From Acidobacteriota bacterium (GTDB lineage Bacteria; Acidobacteriota; Terriglobia; Acidiferrales; UBA7541): a stretch of 10,901 nt of DNA. This document shows positions 1-7,439 of the stretch, piece after piece; the first letter of the stretch is position 1; the number at the start of each line of letters is the position of its first letter. Made by a program: the position numbers and the translations under genes. The stretch covers positions 9,305 to 20,205 of the forward strand of contig PKWH01000131.1 in NCBI GenBank assembly GCA_003131985.1, read 5' to 3'. The notes under the pieces were generated by a model that was not told the DNA's origin, did no database searches, and saw nothing but the letters and a program-made list of their open reading frames with translations.

Positions 1-92
1 GCCTGTGCGGCGAACGCAAGACCCAGGAGCGCGTAGCGCACACGTTGAAAACGGGCAAACCGTTGCGGAATTGAGCTGGCTGAAGAAAACAA
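1..92 (-). CDS. possible 5' end of a divergent exported-protein gene (partial)
   Basis: Reading the minus strand from a TTG at 92-90, the frame stays open to the window edge. It encodes a basic n-region followed by a short hydrophobic stretch (VRYALLGLAFAAQ), which looks like the start of a Sec signal peptide. A GTG at 41-39 in the same frame is another possible start. No convincing Shine-Dalgarno sequence precedes either codon, and about 30 codons is too few to judge coding bias. The plus strand also has two frames open from the edge, to TGA near 75 and near 104, so this end could instead hold the 3' tail of a plus-strand gene. Sequence to the left of the window would decide. Low confidence. 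Confidence 0.2.
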   Translation of the reverse strand, partial: MFSSASSIPQRFARFQRVRYALLGLAFAAQ

Positions 93-171
93 ATCACATC
101 TGATAAGAATTACGCGACTTCCAATCGGTCGGAGTTTGCGGCAATGCCGGGAAACCCAAGCGTCGTGGAAT

Positions 172-203
172 GTATCTAAGCCTTTCGGGGTACAATTAGA
201 TAC
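172..203 (+). promoter_or_regulatory. candidate promoter/operator: TACAAT -10 box inside a perfect inverted repeat
   Basis: TACAAT at 191-196 matches five of six bases of the sigma-70 -10 consensus and lies about 90 bases upstream of the gene starting at 284. No good -35 box is found at 16-18 bases spacing (the region reads GAATGT), so an activator or an alternative sigma factor could be involved. The box lies within, and its last base is shared with, a perfect inverted repeat: GTATCTAA (172-179) and TTAGATAC (196-203), with 16 bases between the arms. This could be a regulator binding site or, if transcribed from further upstream, an RNA hairpin. The repeat is seen directly; its role is inference. 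Confidence 0.35.
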
Positions 204-283
204 CGCAGTAGTGGAATTTAGCGCACGCCCGCAACCTTCCGCGGAAAAAAAAGAAATAGCCTTATTAGGTTTAAGGAGAAACG

Positions 284-778
284 ATGATTCGGTATCGGTT
301 GTTCGAAGTGATTTTCCTGGCTGCATTGGCAGCGGGATTTGTCTTCATTCCGCTCGCGGGCGCGCAGACCGCGGTCCCGGAGACGGTTTTCGGGATTAGC
401 CGACCGCTGACCGAACGGACTTATCGCGTGGCAAAGGAAATCAGGATTCAGGGTACGATCCAAAGTATTGAAGTTAGCGACGGTGGAGCGCTGAGAGGCA
501 TGCACGCCCAGATCGCTACGGCGCAGGGGATAGTGGATGCACATCTGGGAGTCAGCCCGAACGTGAATGCGAAAACTCTAGACATTTCAACTGGTGACAC
601 TGTGGAGATCACAGGAATGATGGCGAAGGAAAGCGGTGAAAGCGTGCTGCTGGCGCGAATCCTGACAACCCCGGACCGCATATTCATATTACGGAGTGAA
701 CGAGGAGTCCCAATTCGCGGGATCATTTCGCGCGGGAACCTAACCCCCATAAAGGCGACGATGAAGGGAGGCTTTTAG
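284..778 (+). CDS. small exported protein with OB-fold-like domain, function unknown
   Basis: 164 residues. An AAGGAG at 273-278 sits five bases before the ATG and supports this start. Residues 1-27 form a Sec signal peptide (hydrophobic core about 9-25, likely cleavage after the AGA at 25-27), so the mature protein should be periplasmic or secreted. Residues about 53-140 have the pattern of a small beta barrel: a G-T-I-x-S-I-E-V first strand, alternating hydrophobic strands, a T-G-D-T-V-E-I-T-G turn at 103-111, and a closing L-R-S-E-R-G-V-P element at 136-143. This resembles exported OB-fold-like or DUF5666-like proteins, in which similar strands and a closing LRxxxGxP element occur. I cannot name the family with certainty, and no catalytic residues stand out. 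Its TAG stop overlaps the GTG start of the lipoprotein gene by one base, so the two are probably co-transcribed and translationally coupled. Confidence 0.8.
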   Translation: MIRYRLFEVIFLAALAAGFVFIPLAGAQTAVPETVFGISRPLTERTYRVAKEIRIQGTIQSIEVSDGGALRGMHAQIATAQGIVDAHLGVSPNVNAKTLDISTGDTVEITGMMAKESGESVLLARILTTPDRIFILRSERGVPIRGIISRGNLTPIKATMKGGF

Positions 779-2886
779 TGCTCGGGAGATTTGGACGCTG
801 TTCGATTACAAGCGTTGCAATCGCGGGCGCTTTGCTTCTCTCAGCTTGCGGCTCGAATAGCGGTAGCGGGGGCAACAAACCCACAGTTGGAGGCTTGGTG
901 GTTTATCCGGGGTCGGCGACCATAGCTGTGTCGGTGAATGGTGGGCAACCCTCGATCGCGCAATTCACTGCGTATTCGGGGCCGACGGTCGCTTCCGCGA
1001 CATGGTCGGTGCTGACCGGTACCGGCACGATTACGAATAGCGGCGTATTTACGGCTCCCAGTGTGGCGGAGACCGATACGATCCAGGCCGTGTCGGGATC
1101 GATGGCGAGCGTCCCGCTGACTATTGATGTGGTGGCGTCGTCGCGGACTGTAGTTGTCAGCCCAGCGGCGGCGGCGGTCCCGGCGGGCGCTGCCCTGCAA
1201 TTCATCACTGCTGCAGGATGTGCGGGGACCATCTGGCAAGTAAATCTAAATGGTAATTCGGGAAATCCCGGATCGATTACGAACGGAGCGACCTGCGGAT
1301 TGTATACGGCTCCGCTTTCGCCTCCGGCGAGCGGGACGGTGACGATCAGCGCCTTTTCGGGCGGAAGCTCCGGCACGTCCACGGTGACAATTTTATTTTC
1401 GAACGCGTCCTTGAATTCGCTCGTAAACCAAGCCAATCCCCGGCCGTACGCGTTCTCTTATTTGGGAGACAATGCATCGGGTTTCTTGACCGTAGCTGGT
1501 ACCTTTGCGGCAGACGGAAATGGAAATATCACTGGGGGAACGGAGGACGTCAACAGCGGATTTGCCGCGCCCACCATGTCGACATTTGCAGCAGGGAGCA
1601 CGTATACGGTGGGGCCGGACGGGCGAACGACTGCAAATTTGAACGTTGACGGCGCCACTGACGTTTTGCAATTTGCGCTTATTTCGAATCAGCACGCGTT
1701 GATGATCCGTTTCGACGCAGCCGCGACGGGGAGCGGGACAATTGATATGCAGGATCCCACACAATTCGGTGCTCCATTTTCGCTGGGAGCCTACGCCTTT
1801 GGCGTCTCCGGACTGGACCAGAATGGAAGTCATTTAGGCATGGTTGGAAGAGTCGTCGCGAACAACGAAAATACTTTTCCACTGAATAATGGGATCGTAG
1901 ATGTGAACGACGGCGGAACTTCGTTGACGGATTTGCTGCTGCAAGGGGGCTTCAGCGCAGCCGATCCCGCAACTGGCCGGGGAACTGTTGCTCTGAATTG
2001 CCCCACATTTGACACGGATTTCGGGGACAACGGCGGCGTCGGAAGCGGGACACTCAATTTTGTGTATTACATTGTGGATTCCACGCACGTGAAAGTGTTG
2101 GAAGGTGATTCGAACACACTTCTTGCCGGCGATTTCTATGGCGCGCCAGCTGCAACGGTGAATATGACCGGCTCGCAAGTTTTTGTCGTAAGTGGTTCGG
2201 ACAACAACGGTGCTCCATATGGAATGGGTGGCGCCTTCCAGACGGCCAGCGGCGGTGTACTTGATATCAACGACGATGGCGTACTGACGAGTCCCACCAC
2301 CAGTACGTCTAACGTCACAACGCCAAACATCACAACGGCAACCGCGTCGTTGCCTGACACCAATACCGGCCGAATCGGATTAGCGATTGCATTGTCGGGT
2401 GGCAAGACCTTCGATTTCGCCGCCTACCTATTCAACTACATTGCAGCAGACGGTTCGCCATCCACCGGGGCCGTGCTGCTGGAGACAGATACGAACGTCG
2501 GAGTAGGAACTGGAGTGGCTTATTCGCAAACAGGTGCGGCCACGCCACAAGGAAGTTTCGCGTTGAACTTAACAGGAGTGGGACTGAACTCCGCAGGCGA
2601 GCAAGATATTGAAGGCCAAATAAGCGCGGGAAACCTTGGGGCGGTGACTGGCACGGTGGACATCAATAACGTGGCCAGCAGCGGAAAAGTGTTTTCCGGC
2701 GAACCGCTCACGAGCGCCAGCACGATCCCCACTTCGGGATTAAACGGACGCGGGAATCCTTTCATACTCGCTGAAGGGCTTCAGACCGATACGCTCTCTT
2801 ACTACATCGTTGACGACAGTACGGCATTGCTGCTGGAAATGGATGGGTCTCGCGTGTTGACGGGTATGATAGCTCGTCAGTTTTAG
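778..2886 (+). CDS. lipoprotein with Ig-like domains and four degenerate ~110-130-residue repeats
   Basis: 702 residues, GTG start, preceded by AGGGAGG with suitable spacing; the start overlaps the upstream stop by one base. Residues 1-24 are a lipoprotein signal peptide with lipobox L-S-A-C, so Cys24 is the likely lipidation site. A Ser/Gly-rich linker (25-34) follows. Residues about 38-119 and 123-207 look like two bacterial Ig-like domains of the kind common in Acidobacteriota surface proteins (first: VVYPGSATIAV ... GTGTITNSGVFTAP; second: VVVSPAAAAVPAG ... CGLYTAP). The rest, 224-702, contains four degenerate copies of a module beginning with a YAF/FAL-type strand, then G-x-D-x-x-G, a glycine-rich strand and a D-x-N turn. 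No enzyme motif is visible. It is likely a lipid-anchored structural, adhesive or cell-envelope protein. Whether it reaches the outer surface cannot be told from the sequence. The coupled upstream OB-fold protein may be a partner, but that is inference. Confidence 0.85.
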   Translation: MLGRFGRCSITSVAIAGALLLSACGSNSGSGGNKPTVGGLVVYPGSATIAVSVNGGQPSIAQFTAYSGPTVASATWSVLTGTGTITNSGVFTAPSVAETDTIQAVSGSMASVPLTIDVVASSRTVVVSPAAAAVPAGAALQFITAAGCAGTIWQVNLNGNSGNPGSITNGATCGLYTAPLSPPASGTVTISAFSGGSSGTSTVTILFSNASLNSLVNQANPRPYAFSYLGDNASGFLTVAGTFAADGNGNITGGTEDVNSGFAAPTMSTFAAGSTYTVGPDGRTTANLNVDGATDVLQFALISNQHALMIRFDAAATGSGTIDMQDPTQFGAPFSLGAYAFGVSGLDQNGSHLGMVGRVVANNENTFPLNNGIVDVNDGGTSLTDLLLQGGFSAADPATGRGTVALNCPTFDTDFGDNGGVGSGTLNFVYYIVDSTHVKVLEGDSNTLLAGDFYGAPAATVNMTGSQVFVVSGSDNNGAPYGMGGAFQTASGGVLDINDDGVLTSPTTSTSNVTTPNITTATASLPDTNTGRIGLAIALSGGKTFDFAAYLFNYIAADGSPSTGAVLLETDTNVGVGTGVAYSQTGAATPQGSFALNLTGVGLNSAGEQDIEGQISAGNLGAVTGTVDINNVASSGKVFSGEPLTSASTIPTSGLNGRGNPFILAEGLQTDTLSYYIVDDSTALLLEMDGSRVLTGMIARQF
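1447..2883 (+). repeat. four degenerate protein-level repeats in the lipoprotein
   Basis: Units begin at residues about 224 (YAFSYLGDNASG), 337 (GAYAFGVSGLDQNG), 466 (SQVFVVSGSDNNG) and 592 (GSFALNLTGVGLNSAG). Each continues with a glycine-rich strand, an acidic D-V-N or D-I-N turn, and later a strand of the type YIVDSTHVKVLEGD (431-444) or YIVDDSTALLLEMD (676-689). Unit length is 113-129 residues. The DNA of the copies is not obviously repeated, so this is an old duplication and not a recent tandem array. Boundaries were judged by eye. Confidence 0.6.
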
Positions 2887-3207
2887 GTTTTTTTCACTGG
2901 GTACTTCTGACTTTCTCAGATCGGCAATCCGGCCGGCGTGAGTTTCCTCGTTTTAACCAACTCGATTTCAACAGCCTTCAAAATACTCTTGCGTTCTATT
3001 CGTCGATGTTATCGGTTAAGAGAACATGGACAGCACTCAGTGACGACTGGCACCAACTGGTACGCTCGCGACGGCTTCCCTACGGTTCCATGGAGCTAAC
3101 CGCGGCGCGAGATTCCTTGATTTTGCGTGAACTGACGGCTAGTATCAGTCGCTTTCGTAGGCACTAATAACGCATGGCTATCCAGTTTTGCCGTCCGGGA
3201 GGGTGAA
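2887..3207. other. gene-free intergenic region between lipoprotein and amidohydrolase operon
   Basis: About 320 bases with no plausible coding frame, no tRNA-like T-loop and no hairpin followed by a T-run. A short T-run follows the lipoprotein stop directly (2880s-2890s) without a stem before it, so no standard intrinsic terminator is visible. The 3' part holds a candidate promoter (3117-3145). Just upstream of that, GGTT at 3084-3087 and AACC at 3098-3101 flank a CCATGG palindrome. This might be a protein binding site but is too short to claim. Confidence 0.5.
3117..3145 (+). promoter_or_regulatory. candidate sigma-70 promoter for the amidohydrolase operon
   Basis: TTGATT (3117-3122) and TAGTAT (3140-3145) are separated by 17 bases, the preferred spacing. 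Each matches four of six consensus bases, including the most important positions. Transcription would start near 3152, giving a leader of roughly 55 bases before the GTG at 3208. A similar pair with the same TAGTAT -10 box lies before the thiolase gene. Prediction from pattern only. Confidence 0.35.
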
Positions 3208-4635
3208 GTGAAAAATCGATTCAAGTTTCGACACGCGTTTTTGATTTTTATGGTGGCGTGCATCGTGAGCTCGATTAACGGGAGCCACTCGGCGCGGGCA
3301 TTGGGCGCAGCACCGCGATACTTTGCGATCACGAATGCGCGTATCTTCACCGGATCGGGCGCGGTGATAAGTAGTGGAACCGTCGTCGTGGCGAAGGGCT
3401 TGATACTAGCGGTGGGCGAAAATGTTGCGATTCCGCCGGAAGCGTGGGTAATCGATGGCAAGGGCTTAACTGTTTATCCGGGGCTGATCGATGCCGGCAC
3501 TGACCTAGGTTTGCCGAAGGAAGAACCTGCGGAAAGCGCTACAGCCGGGCGCGGAAGAAGGCGTGCCGTACCGTCGGGAGAAATTGCGAAAGGACCCGAG
3601 GATCGGCCGGGAACAACTCCGTGGCGAGTGGCGGCAGATGAATTCAAGACGGACGATAAGCGAATCGAAACCTGGCGTAACGGGGGCTTTACGACGGCGC
3701 TTACGATGCCAGACGGAGGAATTTTCCCCGGGCAAGCGACGGTAGTTGATCTCGCGGGAGATCGACAGGGCGACTACATTGTGAAAGCGGTGGCCACGCT
3801 TCCGATTTCGTTCAGACCGGTCGGCAACTTCTGGGCATTTCCGGATTCACTGATGGGCTCTATTGCATATATTCGTCAGGTTTTTGACGATAGCAACTGG
3901 TACGAACAGGCGGAGCCGATCTACGCAGCGAACTCAACTAAGTTCGAGCGGCTGCCCTACGACCGCACCGAGCAGCTAATCTCTCGCGAGCTACACGACA
4001 AAGAAACCATATTGCTGCCGGCCAACAACTCGGTTCAAATTTTGCGCGCGCTGCGTCTTGCGGATGAATGGAAAATCAATGCGGTGATCTACGGCGGCCA
4101 GCAGGGATACGTGGTGGCTGACGCGATTGCGGCTAAGAAAACTCCAGTCCTGGTAAATCTGAAATGGCCCGAGCGGGCCAAGGACGCTGATCCCGAAGCC
4201 GATCAGACCTTGCGCGAGCTGCGGTTCCGGGACCGTGCTCCTTCGTCCCCAGCGGCGCTGGCTAAATCCGGCGTAAAGTTCGCATTTTATTCCGGCGGTC
4301 TATCAGGTCCGAAGGACATCCTGAAGAACGCCAGAAAAGCGATCGCTGCTGGGCTGTCACCGGATGCGGCTTTGCGCGCGTTTACAGCCGACTCGGCCGA
4401 AATTCTGGGCGTGAGCGACCGCATGGGAAGCATCGCTCCGGGAAAGATCGCGAACTTGGTTGTAACGGACGGCGATATCTTCGGTGAGAAAACGAAAGTG
4501 AAACACGTTTTTGTCGATGGACGTTGGTTCGAAATTCATGAAGAGCCGGCAGCGGAAAAGCCGGGCGACCACAAAACAGACGAACCGCCCGGTTCGCCCA
4601 AAGACATGACCGGGGGCGAGGGGGTGGGCCGATGA
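3208..4635 (+). CDS. exported amidohydrolase-superfamily protein lacking the metal-binding residues (first of three)
   Basis: 475 residues, GTG start with GGGAGGG at 3198-3204. The N-terminus is a Sec signal peptide with hydrophobic core 11-22 and likely cleavage after ARA (29-31), so the protein should be periplasmic. Residues 39-92 give the small beta-sandwich of amidohydrolases (ITNARIFTGSG ... VIDGKGLTVYPGLID), and 405-440 the matching C-terminal strands (MGSIAPGKIANLVVTDGD). The expected DxHxH after PGLID is replaced by D95-A-G-T-D99. Aligned with the gene downstream, the later His and Asp ligands become P271, G297 and G363. Canonical hydrolase activity is therefore unlikely. Residues 106-137 are an Arg/Glu/Pro-rich insertion, and the C-terminus (445-475) is a charged, Gly/Pro-rich tail. 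The stop overlaps the next start as ATGA. It could be a structural or regulatory subunit, or use different chemistry. The superfamily call is firm; the role is unknown. Confidence 0.85.
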   Translation: MKNRFKFRHAFLIFMVACIVSSINGSHSARALGAAPRYFAITNARIFTGSGAVISSGTVVVAKGLILAVGENVAIPPEAWVIDGKGLTVYPGLIDAGTDLGLPKEEPAESATAGRGRRRAVPSGEIAKGPEDRPGTTPWRVAADEFKTDDKRIETWRNGGFTTALTMPDGGIFPGQATVVDLAGDRQGDYIVKAVATLPISFRPVGNFWAFPDSLMGSIAYIRQVFDDSNWYEQAEPIYAANSTKFERLPYDRTEQLISRELHDKETILLPANNSVQILRALRLADEWKINAVIYGGQQGYVVADAIAAKKTPVLVNLKWPERAKDADPEADQTLRELRFRDRAPSSPAALAKSGVKFAFYSGGLSGPKDILKNARKAIAAGLSPDAALRAFTADSAEILGVSDRMGSIAPGKIANLVVTDGDIFGEKTKVKHVFVDGRWFEIHEEPAAEKPGDHKTDEPPGSPKDMTGGEGVGR

Positions 4636-6092
4636 AACGCGCGTTGCTGTTTGTGACAATTGTGTTTGTTGTTGCGCTCGCACCGGTTGCGCTTCGTGGC
4701 CAGGATTCAAACGCTCCGAAAAACGATACCATTCTGATCAAGAACGCCACGCTCCTTACCGTCACGCACGGGAACATCGAGCACGGTTCCATTCTGATCC
4801 GTGACGGCAAGATAGCGGCGGTGGGCACGGACGTGAAAGCTCCTGACGGAGCGACGGTGATTGACGCGAACGGTCAGTATGTGACGCCTGGGATTATTGA
4901 TTGCCACTCGCATATCGCAATAGACGGCGGCGTGAACGAAGGAAGCGTTTCCGTTTCTTCGATGGCAAACATCGCCGATGTTTTGGATCCTGACGACCTG
5001 AGTATTTACGACGACCTCGCCGGCGGCGTGACGGTGGCGAATGTTTTGCACGGTAGTGCGAACGCGATCGGCGGGCAGACGGTTGTGATCAAGTTGCGCT
5101 GGGGCAAACCGGCGAGCCAGTTGCCGTTCGAAGGCGCGCTGCCTGGGATTAAATTCGCGCTAGGCGAGAATCCAAAGCGGTCGAATTTTTCGCCACCACC
5201 GGGAATCGAACCGCGTTATCCGGCGACTCGCTTGGGCGTGGAAGAAACGATCCGCGAGGCTTTCATCGAAGCTCGGCAGTACAAAAAAGACTGGGACGAC
5301 TACAAACAGAAGAAAGCGGCGGGGAACCAGAATCTGATCCCGCCGCGGCGGGATGAGAAGCTCGAGCCGCTGGTTGAAGTGCTCGAAGGAAAGCGCTACG
5401 TGCACTCGCACTGCTACCGCGCCGACGAAATCCTAATGCTCATTCGCGTGGCGAGTGAATTTGGTTTCAAGATACGCACGTTCCAGCACGTCCTGGAAGG
5501 CTACAAAATAGCTGATGAAATTGCGGCGTCCGGCGCCGGCGGTTCCACGTTTTCCGACTGGTGGGCGTACAAAATGGAAGCTTTTGACGCGATTCCGTAC
5601 AACGCCGCGCTAATGACGGAGCGCGGCGTGGTTGTTTCGATCAACTCAGATGACGCCGAAGAAGCGCGCCACTTGAATCAGGAAGCGGCGAAGAGCATGA
5701 AATATGGCGGCCTGTCAGCCAATGATGCTTTGAAACTAATTACACTGAATCCGGCAATTCAACTCGGCATCGACAATCGCGTAGGCTCGATTGAAGTGGG
5801 CAAAGACGCGGACCTGGCTATTTTCAATCACGATCCTTTGAGCGTGTACGCAGTGGTGCAAAAAACGCTGATCGACGGGCAGGTTTATTTCGATCGGCAA
5901 CGCGACATCGATATGCGGCCCGCTCTTGAAAAGGAAAAGCAGGACCTGCTGGCAAAGGAAAAGAGCGCGGCCGAGGAGAAGAAAGCAGAAGGGAAAGCGG
6001 AAGGCAAGCCCGAGAAGAAGCCTGATGCAAAAAAGAAACAACCGCCAACCGGTCAAAGCAATGCAGGTGGCGTTGCCGGAGGTGGACTGTGA
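4632..6092 (+). CDS. exported amidohydrolase with intact metal site (second of three)
   Basis: 486 residues. The ATG overlaps the previous stop by four bases and is preceded by a G-rich GAGGGGG stretch at 4618-4624. Signal peptide 1-23 (likely cleavage before QD at 24), so periplasmic. The fold is the imidazolonepropionase/dihydroorotase-like amidohydrolase type: beta-sandwich strands to about 87, then PGIID with H92-S-H94, a conserved GIKFALGENPKR at 172-183 (K174 or E179 may be a further ligand), H258/H260 in VHSHCYRADE, H286 in FQHVLEGYK, and D340 in SINSDD. C-terminal strands at 385-420 close the sandwich. All positions expected for a metal-dependent hydrolase are present, so this is the likely active member. 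The substrate cannot be read from sequence; cyclic amides, dipeptide-like and related C-N bonds are typical of the superfamily. Residues 431-470 form a Lys/Glu/Ala-rich, probably helical tail followed by a Gly-rich end, absent from the core family. Confidence 0.9.
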   Translation: MKRALLFVTIVFVVALAPVALRGQDSNAPKNDTILIKNATLLTVTHGNIEHGSILIRDGKIAAVGTDVKAPDGATVIDANGQYVTPGIIDCHSHIAIDGGVNEGSVSVSSMANIADVLDPDDLSIYDDLAGGVTVANVLHGSANAIGGQTVVIKLRWGKPASQLPFEGALPGIKFALGENPKRSNFSPPPGIEPRYPATRLGVEETIREAFIEARQYKKDWDDYKQKKAAGNQNLIPPRRDEKLEPLVEVLEGKRYVHSHCYRADEILMLIRVASEFGFKIRTFQHVLEGYKIADEIAASGAGGSTFSDWWAYKMEAFDAIPYNAALMTERGVVVSINSDDAEEARHLNQEAAKSMKYGGLSANDALKLITLNPAIQLGIDNRVGSIEVGKDADLAIFNHDPLSVYAVVQKTLIDGQVYFDRQRDIDMRPALEKEKQDLLAKEKSAAEEKKAEGKAEGKPEKKPDAKKKQPPTGQSNAGGVAGGGL

Positions 6093-7438
6093 GCAGAGTA
6101 ATCAGTCTGAAATCCCCCAGCTTTCAACTCATTGCATTCTGTTTGGCGCTATCGCTGGCGTTTCCTCTATGGTCGCAGCCGGCCGCGACTGTTTACGCCA
6201 TCAAGGGGGCCAAGGTTTACACCTTGGCTGGACCTGCAATCGAAAATGGCACTGTAGTGATTCGCGACGGGAAAATCGCGGCAGTCGGCGCGAATATTGA
6301 AATTCCCCCGGATGCGCAGGTGATCGACGCGGCAGGACTGGAGGTTTATCCCGGGATGTTCGATCCAGTCACACAGATTGGATTGAACGAAGTTGGTGCG
6401 GTTTCGGCCACGGTAGATGCGCGTGAGCTTGGCGAGTTCAATCCTGAACTTATCGCGGCCACGGCGGTCAATCCGGCAAGCGCACATATTCCTGTGACAC
6501 GCGCGAGCGGGATAACGGAAGTGCTCGCGGTGCCGGGTATCGGTGGTTTCGATTCGGAAGGGGGCGGAGTGATTACGGGGCAGGCTTCGGCGTTCAATTT
6601 GGCCGGCTGGACGATGGAGGAAATGCAAATCAACCGCCAGGTGGCGATGGTGATTAACTGGCCCTCGATAGAGACGCGTTCGTTCGATTTCTCGACCTTT
6701 AGCTTCAAGGAAAAACCCTACGCGGAAGCGAAAAAGGAGTACGACAAGTCGGTGAATGAGCTGAGCGACTGGATTGTGCGCGCTCGCCACTACGCACAGG
6801 CGAAAGAGAAAGGTTCGCCGGATCTTTTTCTTCGCGACTTGAAACTTGAAGCGCTCGTGCCCGCGGTGGAAGGAAAACTTCCGGTACTGGTGGTGGCGGA
6901 TCAAGCGCGAGACATTCGCAACGCGGTGGATTTCTGCGCAAAACAAAATCTGAAAATGATTCTGGCCTCCGGTTCGGAGAGTTGGAAAGTGAAAGACCTG
7001 CTAAAAGAGAAAAAGATCCCGGTGATCCTGGGTCCTACCGAGCGGCTGCCGGAAAAACAGGATACTCCCTACGACAAGCCCATGACCCAGCCGGCGGAAT
7101 TAAACGCGGCCGGAATTCCATTTGCGTTTTCGAGTTTTGGCACGTCTTTCTCACGCAGACTCTCGCAATATGCGGGAACGGCGGTAGGTTATGGCTTGCC
7201 GCATGACGAAGCTTTGAAAGCTGTCATGTTGAATGCCGCGCAAATCTTCGGACTCGCCGATCAGCTCGGAACGCTAGAGCCCGGAAAGCTGGCCAACATT
7301 ATTGTGACAAACGGCGATCCGCTCGAAATTCAAACTCAGGTTCGTTACCTCTTCATCAAGGGACAGCTCACGAGCACGGATAACCGGCACCGCGACCTGT
7401 ACGAGCAGTATCGCAAACGCCCTGCGCCGACTCGCTAG
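6089..7438 (+). CDS. exported amidohydrolase-superfamily protein lacking the metal-binding residues (third of three)
   Basis: 449 residues. GTG start overlapping the previous stop as GTGA, with GGAGG at 6078-6082 six bases upstream. Hydrophobic segment 13-28 ends in a likely signal-peptidase site near WSQPA (28-32), so it is exported. The beta-sandwich strands (37-90: GAKVYTLAGPAIENGTVVIRD etc.) closely match the middle gene, showing paralogy. After PGMFD the sequence is P-V-T-Q-I-G-L-N-E (93-101) in place of the HxH. Other ligand positions align with V269, G295 and F350. The segment 99-150 (NEVGAVSATVDARELGEFNP and on to a GITEVLAVPG stretch) resembles a recognised amidohydrolase-related subgroup in which the first His pair is often replaced; that recollection is from memory of the family. 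C-terminal strands TLEPGKLANIIVTNGDP (395-411) are typical. Activity of the usual kind is improbable. Last gene of the operon. Confidence 0.85.
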   Translation: MSRVISLKSPSFQLIAFCLALSLAFPLWSQPAATVYAIKGAKVYTLAGPAIENGTVVIRDGKIAAVGANIEIPPDAQVIDAAGLEVYPGMFDPVTQIGLNEVGAVSATVDARELGEFNPELIAATAVNPASAHIPVTRASGITEVLAVPGIGGFDSEGGGVITGQASAFNLAGWTMEEMQINRQVAMVINWPSIETRSFDFSTFSFKEKPYAEAKKEYDKSVNELSDWIVRARHYAQAKEKGSPDLFLRDLKLEALVPAVEGKLPVLVVADQARDIRNAVDFCAKQNLKMILASGSESWKVKDLLKEKKIPVILGPTERLPEKQDTPYDKPMTQPAELNAAGIPFAFSSFGTSFSRRLSQYAGTAVGYGLPHDEALKAVMLNAAQIFGLADQLGTLEPGKLANIIVTNGDPLEIQTQVRYLFIKGQLTSTDNRHRDLYEQYRKRPAPTR

Positions 7439-7439
7439 T

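Noticed and set aside
136..399. Short plus-strand open frame overlapping the start of the OB-fold-like gene
   Set aside because: It overlaps the signal-peptide region of a better supported gene in another frame, has no ribosome binding site and encodes no recognisable feature.
6167..6946. Long open frame on the minus strand inside the third amidohydrolase gene
   Set aside because: It is antisense to a clear gene, its product is rich in Arg and His with no recognisable motif, and no ribosome binding site supports it. It is a by-product of GC-rich codon use on the other strand.
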